A DNA stretch of 11,213 nucleotides. Source: Aquirufa sp. GTDB lineage: Bacteria; Bacteroidota; Bacteroidia; Cytophagales; Spirosomataceae. Below, piece after piece: positions 1 through 7,156 of the stretch. The DNA lies in the NCBI GenBank assembly GCA_030833145.1, contig JAURHT010000064.1, positions 1 through 11,213 of the forward strand, in the 5' to 3' direction. Position 1 is the first letter of the stretch; each line of letters begins with the position of its first letter. A model generated the notes under the pieces. It did not search any database. It was not told the DNA's origin and saw only the letters and a program-made list of their open reading frames with translations. A program made the position numbers and the translations under genes.

Positions 1-2214
1 GTGCACTAATAAAATCGGTTCTTTGATTTTATCCGCATAGCTGAATGGACTCATTTCATAGTATAATTGCGGAGCTTGCCAGTAGGTGCGGTCTTCGTTT
101 TGGAACCCAAAAGGAGTCAGCGTACGATTATAAGCACCACTGCGTGCGATACCCGCTTTAAATAAATCGGTATGCGCTAATAAATTCGCCGTCATAAAAG
201 CACCGTAACTGTGACCACCCACGGCCATCCGCTTGCGATCGCCTACGCCTAATTGAACTAAATGGTCAATCGCCGCCGAAGCATTTAAACGTAATTGATC
301 GACGAAATTATCATTCGGCTTTTTAGAAGCATCCGTCGACACAATCGGCATCTCCGCATTGTCTAAAATCGCGTATCCCTGAGTCGCATAGTAGATAGGC
401 GATGCCCAGCTAAGTGTCGTGAAACGATCCTTACTACCGCGAATCTGCGCTGCATCCGCCGCTGAATTAAATTCACGTGGATAAGCCCAAATCAATACCG
501 GCAATGGACCATCCTTCTCTTTATTATAACCTTTAGGCAGATATAAATCACCCGTTAAGTCTACGCCATCCGCACGCTTATACTTGATTTTTTCCTTGGT
601 GATACCCACTAAATTTGGATAAGGATTTTCAAATTGGGTCAAAGCCTTATCCTGAGCAGGATTTAACAAGTTCTTGATAAAATAGTTAGGCACCTCCGTT
701 TGTGATTCCTTTCTACTTAATACGATTAGTTTGTCTGCATCAATTACTTCCTCTACTTGTTCAAAGTAGCCTGGTTTTGCGCGCCAAATAATCTCATTCT
801 TCTTCGTCGCTAAATCAAACTTGGAGATAAACGGCAGATCCCCTTGATCCGAAGAACCCACCGGATTGTTCATCAAAATTTTAGTCCCATTATCCGTGAA
901 TTGAATCACCTCGCGACCTAAGGCATTTTTCGTCAACACCGGACTTCCTGGATTTTTGTAGGCATCCGTTAAATTACGCTCATACAATACCTCCATCGTT
1001 CCATCCGCTGGTGAATAACGACTTACTTTGGACGTTTGTTTACCACGCAACACCTCAGTCACTAAAGCCACTTTAGTATTTCCCCAAGTCACACCACCAA
1101 AACGAGTCTTCGTCTTGAATAATTCTTTGGCCTCCTGCGTAAAAGGAGCAGACAAGGAGTAAACGGCATCGTGAAACTCTACTTGCTTTTTAATATAACC
1201 ACTATCTAGTGGCATGGCATATACTAATGAGGCAGGTTCATCATCACGCCAATCAAATCCACGTGGCACATTTTGCACGTTATCATTTCCAGCCGGAGCA
1301 CTCTCCGCTGACGGTAGTTTCGCAATTTCTTTGATTGTTTTTCCGTCCAAATCTAAGACTTTCACCGTCGTAGGGAAACCATAAGCCGGAACGGCATACG
1401 AGAAAGGCTTTGCTACAGAACGCGTTAAGATATACTTTCTGTCCGGCGATAGTTGGAATGAATTAAACAAAGAAGGCTCCCCTATTTTCTTGTTCACACC
1501 ATTTTTATACACCACTAATTGGGCTTCTGCATAATACGAGAATAAACTCTCATCGTAAGGCGATTTAATTAAATCCTGGAAAGTGGGTCTTGGTGCCGCT
1601 TTTCCTACATTCTGCTGAATTGTAGGACCTTTAGGCGTAATAGGGCGTTTAGGCGCTCCATCTGCATTGTGCGTAGTCACCTTGTATAGGATTGTCTGAT
1701 CGTCCACCCAAGTAAAGGCATTTCCCAACACTTGATTTAAAGGAGCGCTATTGATACGCGTCGCTTTTTTCGATGCCAAATCAATGACATACAAATCCAC
1801 TCCATTCACCTCGGTTTGAACAAACGCGATTTTCGTTTCCGATGGATTCCAAGCGATTGATCCGGCAGCTAGGTTTTTAGGTAGACCGGTGATTTCTACT
1901 TTCGCACCAGTACGAATAGATTGCAAGGTAATGCTGCTGATGGGACTTTGGCGAGATGGAGAAAAATTCAAGGGATTCAAGCGAAGACCCGCAATTTTCA
2001 TCTCTGGCTGACCTAATTCTTCTACCGTAGGATAGGAATTACGACCTAATAATAACAAGTATTCTGCTTTCGAATCAATCCGAACTAAGGGCGTAGGTTT
2101 CGCCAGCAATAAGTCCGCTATAGCTTTAGGAGGTAACTGATAGGAATCGTCCTGCGCGAACGAAGGAGATAAAGATAGGACGCTAAGCGCCGCAATAAGC
2201 CATGTTTTTTTCAT
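1..2214 (-). CDS. Secreted S9 family serine peptidase, glutamyl endopeptidase (S9D)-like, C-terminus outside window
   Basis: Translating from the ATG at 2214 gives 738 codons with no stop, running off the window start, so the C-terminus is missing. Residues 1-20 (MKKTWLIAALSVLSLSPSFA) form a Sec signal peptide with likely cleavage after Ala20, so the enzyme acts in the periplasm or outside. Residues of about 21-540 fit the S9 beta-propeller. From about residue 555 (LYLPKGY) an alpha/beta-hydrolase domain begins. The nucleophile elbow is GGHSYGAFMTANLLAH with Ser669, followed by SGAYNRTLTPFGFQNEDRT at 692-710. These match, from memory, the chloroplast glutamyl endopeptidase type (S9D), which cleaves after Glu, rather than prolyl oligopeptidase or DPP4. 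The visible part ends in ILLVH, where the family continues to the catalytic Asp and His, so roughly 60-100 residues are probably missing. It lies 62 nt after the susD stop, behind a terminator. Ala and Thr codons favour GCG and ACG, unlike the upstream genes. Family is certain; Glu specificity is inferred. Confidence 0.95.
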   Translation of the reverse strand, partial: MKKTWLIAALSVLSLSPSFAQDDSYQLPPKAIADLLLAKPTPLVRIDSKAEYLLLLGRNSYPTVEELGQPEMKIAGLRLNPLNFSPSRQSPISSITLQSIRTGAKVEITGLPKNLAAGSIAWNPSETKIAFVQTEVNGVDLYVIDLASKKATRINSAPLNQVLGNAFTWVDDQTILYKVTTHNADGAPKRPITPKGPTIQQNVGKAAPRPTFQDLIKSPYDESLFSYYAEAQLVVYKNGVNKKIGEPSLFNSFQLSPDRKYILTRSVAKPFSYAVPAYGFPTTVKVLDLDGKTIKEIAKLPSAESAPAGNDNVQNVPRGFDWRDDEPASLVYAMPLDSGYIKKQVEFHDAVYSLSAPFTQEAKELFKTKTRFGGVTWGNTKVALVTEVLRGKQTSKVSRYSPADGTMEVLYERNLTDAYKNPGSPVLTKNALGREVIQFTDNGTKILMNNPVGSSDQGDLPFISKFDLATKKNEIIWRAKPGYFEQVEEVIDADKLIVLSRKESQTEVPNYFIKNLLNPAQDKALTQFENPYPNLVGITKEKIKYKRADGVDLTGDLYLPKGYNKEKDGPLPVLIWAYPREFNSAADAAQIRGSKDRFTTLSWASPIYYATQGYAILDNAEMPIVSTDASKKPNDNFVDQLRLNASAAIDHLVQLGVGDRKRMAVGGHSYGAFMTANLLAHTDLFKAGIARSGAYNRTLTPFGFQNEDRTYWQAPQLYYEMSPFSYADKIKEPILLVH

Positions 2215-2229
2215 AGGATAGATTTAAAC

Positions 2230-2261
2230 AAAAAAAGGTGGCTAATAAATTAGCCACCTTT
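2230..2261 (-). terminator. Intrinsic terminator after the second susCD pair
   Basis: A perfect 13-bp inverted repeat has arms at 2234-2246 (AAAGGTGGCTAAT) and 2249-2261. In a real hairpin the innermost A-T pairs would open to a loop of about 6 nt. On the minus strand the stem runs straight into seven T residues (2236-2230). It begins 15 nt after the susD stop codon. The T-run polarity and gene direction both point to minus-strand termination. It also sits 15 nt before the peptidase start, so it separates that gene from susCD. Confidence 0.88.
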
Positions 2262-2276
2262 AAATTACAAAATAAA

Positions 2277-3758
2277 TTATAATGGATTTTGTACAATCGC
2301 TGGATTTGCATTAATCTCACGACGAGGGATTAAGAATTCCCAACGCACATCACCTGGAGCTACATCAAATAATAAAGCTACAGAAGCAATCGCATTAGTA
2401 CCATTTCTATTCAATGCCGCGTTTGTACGCTTTAAGTCTAAGAAACGGTGTCCTTCACCCCAAAGCTCAATACGACGTTGCAATAAAATCTCATTAATCA
2501 GTGCTACACCTGTCTTAGTTGACTTCACATAACTAGCATCACGTGTTTTAACTAAATCAAATAACACCTGGGAAGCTCCAGCCGCATCGTTCAAACGCGC
2601 TTTTGCCTCAGCCTCGATCAAATACATTTCCGCTGCACGCATGTAAGGAACATCTCCTTGCGCAGATGTAGATGGAACACCTGGTAATCTAAATTTCTGA
2701 TTCAAGAATTTAGGACGCACTCCCCCTGGAGGAACAATAGAGTTCGTAGTCGTAGGCGTTTCTACCCACATTTTTGAACGAATATCCGTTGTTGGAATCT
2801 GAGCGTATAACAAGTTGTTAATTACCTTAGGATACGTTCTAATAACCGTTGAGTTGTAGTTACAAGAAATGTACGAGTGATAAGCACCAAAATATTCCGT
2901 TTGATCTTCTAAGTGATCAAAACCCCACATCCACTCTGAATTGGTCAAATCTTGAAATCCATCTTGGTACATAGTCGCAGTCATTGGAGTATATCCCGCA
3001 CGTGCTTCTGCTGCATACTTCGCAGCGTTTGTCCAATCTTGTTGTACTAAAGCCACACGTGCTTGCAAACCTTTAACTACGCTCAAATTAATGTGAGACT
3101 TGTTTACACGAGAGGTCGTTAACAAAGCTGCAGCATCCGCTAGATCTTTATTAATCTGCGTATAAACTTCTTCCACCGTATTACGTGGCTTTCCTTCTGT
3201 AGTAGGTTCTAATACCAATGGCACCCCTAATTGTGCATTCGGTTTTGCAGTAGCATCATAACGCTTTCCGTACAACTGAACTAAATTGAAATAACCAAAT
3301 GCACGTAAAGCCAAAGCTTCACCCTTCAGCGTATTACGATCCGCAGCTGGACCTACCGCTTTATCAATATTCGCAATACCAATATTCGCGTTACCAATGA
3401 TTCGGTAATACAATTCATATGGGAATTGAGCCATCGTATTTACATCAGAACGGTGTGCAGTCCAACGCGTCTCACCTACGTGCCATGAAGCTGCTGTTGT
3501 TCCTAATACCATATCCTCTCCCATGTGATCTAAAATAATCATCATCGCTGGGTGACCTGAATGACCTTGAGAACTCAAATAACGTACGATAAACGAACGG
3601 TATATACCGTTAATAGCAGCTGCTGCATTCTTTGTAGTAGAATAAGCTGACCCTGCATCAATACTAGCCGTAGGGGTAGTATCTAAATAAGCTTCCTCGC
3701 ATGATGAAAGTAATAATGCGAATACAAGCGAAAAGTAACCTAAATATTTCTTTTTCAT
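2277..3758 (-). CDS. SusD/RagB family substrate-binding outer-membrane lipoprotein
   Basis: This 493-residue protein is of usual length for the SusD family, the lipoprotein lid that captures substrate above a SusC barrel. The signal peptide ends in a lipobox LLSSC with Cys20 as the lipidated residue. Glu21-Glu22 follow, as in the acidic export signals of surface lipoproteins in this phylum. The N-terminal SusD-like region contains the TPR-like helix GEALALRAFGYFNLVQLYG (146-164). The C-terminal SusD/RagB region has RAAEMYLIEAEAKARLN (374-390), RRIELWGEGHRFLDLKR (428-444) and IPRREINANP (477-486). The protein ends in QNPL, where many relatives end in QNPGY. The gene starts 9 nt after the susC stop, so the two are almost certainly co-transcribed and probably translationally coupled; the leader is AT-rich with no Shine-Dalgarno sequence. 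The ligand cannot be read from the sequence. RagB-like peptide binding is possible given the adjacent peptidase, but glycan binding is equally known in the family. Confidence 0.95.
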   Translation of the reverse strand: MKKKYLGYFSLVFALLLSSCEEAYLDTTPTASIDAGSAYSTTKNAAAAINGIYRSFIVRYLSSQGHSGHPAMMIILDHMGEDMVLGTTAASWHVGETRWTAHRSDVNTMAQFPYELYYRIIGNANIGIANIDKAVGPAADRNTLKGEALALRAFGYFNLVQLYGKRYDATAKPNAQLGVPLVLEPTTEGKPRNTVEEVYTQINKDLADAAALLTTSRVNKSHINLSVVKGLQARVALVQQDWTNAAKYAAEARAGYTPMTATMYQDGFQDLTNSEWMWGFDHLEDQTEYFGAYHSYISCNYNSTVIRTYPKVINNLLYAQIPTTDIRSKMWVETPTTTNSIVPPGGVRPKFLNQKFRLPGVPSTSAQGDVPYMRAAEMYLIEAEAKARLNDAAGASQVLFDLVKTRDASYVKSTKTGVALINEILLQRRIELWGEGHRFLDLKRTNAALNRNGTNAIASVALLFDVAPGDVRWEFLIPRREINANPAIVQNPL

Positions 3759-3767
3759 GATTCTATA

Positions 3768-6700
3768 TTATAAAGAGAATGATAGACCTAATACTAATGA
3801 CTTAGCAGGACTGTAAACATTACTTGTTGTTCCTCCAAAGTTCTGCTGAACGTTCATACCACTTCTACGTGATAACATTAAGAAGTTTTCACCACTCACA
3901 TACACCTGTGCGTTATCAATTTTCAAACGATTCATGACAGATTTAGGTAAACGGTATGATAAAGTCACCGTACGAATGTTCATAAAGCTTCCATCAATTA
4001 ACCAACGGTCTGATGCCGCATCAAAGTCCGCTGTACGGCCATTATCCATACGTGGAACCTCCGTTATATCTCCTGGATTTACCCAACGTTTTAAGATATC
4101 CACGTGCTTCGCATTGTGGTAACCTGCTCCCATTAAACCTGCATAAGCTGCATCATAGATTTTCCCACCTAATTGATACACCATCAAAGCAGTTAAAGAG
4201 AATCCTTTGTAACGTAATGACGTATTAACAGAACCTGTTAAGTCTGCAATTGATGTGCCATTATACCAATAACGTGCATTAGCGATGTTATTAGTTAATG
4301 TATCTCCATTGGCTGTAATTCTAGAGTTAGAAGCTACATAGGAGATAGCACGGTATTCTGCTACACCCGTCTCTGGGTTAACGCCTTTGTACTCACGCAA
4401 CCAGTAGTCATATAAAGAGCTCCCCTCTTTTAACTTCTTAGTTCCGTCGATGATTTCCTTGCTTTCCGCAGGCATCTTCGTGATCTTATTCTCTAATTTT
4501 GTCGCATTCAAATCAATATTCCAAACGAAGTCTTTCGTACGAACTAAATCCCCTGCTAACTGTAACTCGATACCACGGTTATACATCGAACCGATATTAC
4601 GTGTCTCTGTACCAATACCTACTGATAAGGGAAGAGGTACTGCAAAAATCAAGTTAGTCGATTGACGATCAAAGTATTCAACCGTACCAGAGATTCTGTT
4701 TTTGAATAAACCGAATTCTAAGGCCACATCGAATGCCGTATTTGTCTCCCACTCTAAGGATTTACTTCCTAAAGAGGATTGTAAAATACCTGGCTCAGTC
4801 GCATTATTCCAACCTAAAGCATACAATGGCTGCCAAGCATAGTTGCTGATACCACCGTCGTTACCTGTTTGACCCCAAGAACTTCTCAATTTTAAGTTAT
4901 CAATAAAAGTCAATTCCTTAATGAAATCCTCTTGGTCTAAACGCCAAGCTGCAGATGCAGAGTAGAAATTACCCCAACGCTTATCTTGGAAGAATTTAGA
5001 CGAACCATCACGACGAGCCGATACCGATACGAAATACTTCGAATCATAATCATAATTTAAACGAGAGAAGAAACCCTCTACACGACGAGTATCATATTGA
5101 GATGTTAAATTCGTTGTTGTGGTGAAGTTAATCAACTCATAGTTACCATCTAAGATTTGCTGAGAACGAGAACCATCTAAGCTATTAGATACCAAATTGT
5201 AGTTTTCATGTCCTACTAGGGCATCTACATTATGCTTTCCAAAAGAGTGGTTATACGTTAACAACTGAGATAAGTTGTAATTCGTAATATTCTCAAATGT
5301 GTTCGAAGCACGACCTGCCGGAGCACCATCACCAATTTCTGGGTTACCAAAAACGATCGAGTTCGCATTCGTGATATCCACACCTACACTATTCGTAAAT
5401 TTGAAATCTTTCAAGAAAGAGATTTCCCCGTATGCACGACCACCTAATAAATTTCTACGGAAGAAGTTTTCATTCAATTCCGTTTCAGCCACTACGTGAC
5501 GTCCACCGTACTGAGGACGGTTTGATAAACCTAAAGCACTTAAATTACCGTAATCATAACGGCGATTTCCGTTTTCCAATTTCAAGAATGAACCTGGGCT
5601 TGCCGGATCATAGGCATAAACTGGATAAATAGGCGCCATACCACGTGTAAAGAAGAATGGATTCACAAAAGAATTTCCTCCATCAGCCGTAGACTGATTC
5701 GAAGTCGTTACCGTTGTATTCATATTAGCACCCACTTTGAACCAATTGTTCATTTGGCTGTTCACATTTAAACGAGCGGTAAAACGATCATAATCAGATT
5801 TAATCTGATATCCCTTGTCATTCAAATAAGAAACAGATAAGAAATAATCTGACTTACCATTTGATCCAGAGAAGTTTGCATTTACCTCATCACGGATACC
5901 CTGACGCATCACTGCTTTTTCCCAGTTTAAATCATCTGGATTATAAATTAATTGAGCTGAGGAATTTAATTTACCATCTGTTCCTACTAATTGAGCGAAT
6001 GGCACATTGTATACATTATAACCAGTACCTACGATGGCACCTAAACCAGCAGAAGCCGTTGCATTTGCAGTAGCAATAGCTACTGGGCTAGTCGCACGGT
6101 AAGCTAAATTGTTACGGTTTGACTCCCACATTAAAGGATAATAATCCGCTGCACCTACGCGATCATATTCAGGTAGCGCACGCGTGTTAAAACCTTTTGT
6201 ATACTTAATGTTGATAGTATTTTTACCTTTTGTACCCTTTTTAGTGGTTACCATCACAACACCGTTTGCAGCACGCGCACCATAAAGTGCAGTAGAAGCT
6301 GCATCTTTCAATACGGTAATTGACTCAATATCATCATTATTTAAATTCGCGATACTAGCTGAGTAGGGTACACCATCCACTACATATAATGGGTCATTCG
6401 AAGAGGAGATAGAACCAAACCCACGAATACGTACGGCTGGAGCTGAACCCGGCTGACCAGATGTAGATGTTGTCGTCACACCTGGAGCAATACCTTCTAA
6501 AGCTTGGCCGATGTTAGTAATCGGTCTAACCCCTAATTTCTCTGCACTCACTTTAGCAGATGAACCAGTAAAGGATGCTTTCTTTGCCGTACCGAAAGTT
6601 GTAATAACGACTTCGTCAAGCGTTGAAGAGGCAGATGCAAGAGAAACATTAATAACCGTTCTGTTGCCTACTTTAACTTCTTGTGGTGCGTAGCCCACTG

Positions 6701-6920
6701 AACTTACAATTAACACTGCGTTTGAAGGTACCGTTAATTTAAAAGCACCATCCACATCCGTGTTAGTCCCTTTATTAGTCCCTTTTACTGCGATGTTAAC
6801 CCCTGGCAAAGAAGAACCGTCATCTCCGGTCACCTTTCCTGTGATTGATCTGTCCTGGGCAAACAATGGAACCATTGCTGTCAGCCACAAGACCATACTT
6901 AATAGTAGCGTTTTTTTCAT
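3768..6920 (-). CDS. SusC/RagA family TonB-dependent outer-membrane transporter
   Basis: With the start at 6920 the protein has 1050 residues, normal for SusC. Residues 1-21 are a signal peptide (MKKTLLLSMVLWLTAMVPLFA). A carboxypeptidase-D-regulatory-like domain spans about 25-95 (ITGKVTGDDGSSLPGVNI through VSSVGYAPQEV). A Ton-box-like segment LDEVVITTFG is at 101-110. The plug covers roughly 113-230, with LYVVDGVPY (178-186) and ITVLKDAASTALYGARAANG (201-220). The rest is the beta-barrel, ending in LVLGLSFSL. There is no N-terminal STN signalling domain, so it is probably not a FecA-type sigma/anti-sigma transducer. An in-frame ATG at 6998 would add 26 residues ahead of the signal peptide. 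I reject it because it destroys export-signal geometry and because the best promoter (6959-6986) lies inside that extension. It forms an importer with the SusD gene 9 nt downstream. Substrate is unknown. Confidence 0.95.
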   Translation of the reverse strand: MKKTLLLSMVLWLTAMVPLFAQDRSITGKVTGDDGSSLPGVNIAVKGTNKGTNTDVDGAFKLTVPSNAVLIVSSVGYAPQEVKVGNRTVINVSLASASSTLDEVVITTFGTAKKASFTGSSAKVSAEKLGVRPITNIGQALEGIAPGVTTTSTSGQPGSAPAVRIRGFGSISSSNDPLYVVDGVPYSASIANLNNDDIESITVLKDAASTALYGARAANGVVMVTTKKGTKGKNTINIKYTKGFNTRALPEYDRVGAADYYPLMWESNRNNLAYRATSPVAIATANATASAGLGAIVGTGYNVYNVPFAQLVGTDGKLNSSAQLIYNPDDLNWEKAVMRQGIRDEVNANFSGSNGKSDYFLSVSYLNDKGYQIKSDYDRFTARLNVNSQMNNWFKVGANMNTTVTTSNQSTADGGNSFVNPFFFTRGMAPIYPVYAYDPASPGSFLKLENGNRRYDYGNLSALGLSNRPQYGGRHVVAETELNENFFRRNLLGGRAYGEISFLKDFKFTNSVGVDITNANSIVFGNPEIGDGAPAGRASNTFENITNYNLSQLLTYNHSFGKHNVDALVGHENYNLVSNSLDGSRSQQILDGNYELINFTTTTNLTSQYDTRRVEGFFSRLNYDYDSKYFVSVSARRDGSSKFFQDKRWGNFYSASAAWRLDQEDFIKELTFIDNLKLRSSWGQTGNDGGISNYAWQPLYALGWNNATEPGILQSSLGSKSLEWETNTAFDVALEFGLFKNRISGTVEYFDRQSTNLIFAVPLPLSVGIGTETRNIGSMYNRGIELQLAGDLVRTKDFVWNIDLNATKLENKITKMPAESKEIIDGTKKLKEGSSLYDYWLREYKGVNPETGVAEYRAISYVASNSRITANGDTLTNNIANARYWYNGTSIADLTGSVNTSLRYKGFSLTALMVYQLGGKIYDAAYAGLMGAGYHNAKHVDILKRWVNPGDITEVPRMDNGRTADFDAASDRWLIDGSFMNIRTVTLSYRLPKSVMNRLKIDNAQVYVSGENFLMLSRRSGMNVQQNFGGTTSNVYSPAKSLVLGLSFSL

Positions 6921-6958
6921 AATGAACATTTTAAAATGAAGGATAATGTTATGAACCT

Positions 6959-6986
6959 CAAATATATTGTTTAAGTTTTTAGCAAA
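6959..6986 (-). promoter_or_regulatory. Candidate Bacteroidota promoter for the second susCD pair
   Basis: On the minus strand TATATTTG (6966-6959) is an exact match to the Bacteroidota -7 consensus TAnnTTTG. A TTTG at 6986-6983, 16 nt upstream, fits the -33 element, although the spacer is at or just below the usual range of about 17-23 nt. Transcription would begin a few bases downstream, near 6953, giving a leader of about 30 nt before the ATG at 6920. It lies after the terminator of the preceding pair, so the second susCD would be an independent unit. It is consensus-based only. Confidence 0.55.
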
Positions 6987-6997
6987 ATAATTAAACA

Positions 6998-7060
6998 ATT
7001 ATATGTTTATCATAAAAAATATTTATGCAAAATAAAAAAACACGCTAAATAACATATAAT
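6998..7060. repeat. Spaced 10-nt inverted repeat AACATATAAT upstream of the candidate promoter
   Basis: ATTATATGTT at 6998-7007 is the exact reverse complement of AACATATAAT at 7051-7060, with 43 nt between the arms. It sits immediately upstream of the candidate -33 element, where an activator or repressor might bind. The region is very AT-rich, so chance is a serious alternative. No regulator gene is in the window to pair with it. Confidence 0.3.
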
Positions 7061-7101
7061 GGCCAAATTATTCATTAATAAAGGTTATTAGCCACCCTAA
7101 C

Positions 7102-7135
7102 AAAAAAAGGGCGCCCCTTGCGGGTCGCCCTTTTT
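7102..7135 (-). terminator. Intrinsic terminator after the first susCD pair
   Basis: On the minus strand the 10-bp stem AAAAAGGGCG/CGCCCTTTTT (7135-7126 with 7113-7104) continues, past one A/G mismatch, into an inner stem CCC/GGG closed by a GCAA tetraloop, a stable GNRA-type loop. Seven T residues (7108-7102) follow. It starts 22 nt after the stop of the upstream SusD-like gene. The other strand also has a five-T run, but no plus-strand gene ends here. Confidence 0.92.
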
Positions 7136-7156
7136 AATTCCTTCTAAAAACTAGAA

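Noticed and set aside
1..2214. Classification of the peptidase as DPP4 (S9B), prolyl oligopeptidase (S9A) or acylaminoacyl peptidase (S9C)
   Set aside because: The elbow GGHSYGAFM and the downstream NRTLTPFGFQNEDRT block fit the glutamyl endopeptidase type better than these groups.
3934..6693. Several 60-71 codon open frames on the plus strand inside the second SusC
   Set aside because: They run antisense to a strongly supported gene and their translations show no domain or signal peptide I recognise; they are by-products of its codon use. The same applies to the plus-strand frame at 7511-7741.
6927..6938. Perfect 12-bp palindrome CATTTTAAAATG in the second susC leader
   Set aside because: It is AT-rich, short and without a loop, and three nearby TTCAT copies show the leader is low in complexity; I cannot separate it from chance.
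6921..6998. Extended N-terminus of the second SusC starting at 6998
   Set aside because: It puts 26 non-hydrophobic residues ahead of a clear signal peptide and overlaps an exact promoter element; the ATG at 6920 fits better.
7003..7035. Ten-codon plus-strand frame in the AT-rich intergenic region
   Set aside because: Too short, without a leader or promoter, and expected by chance in such sequence.
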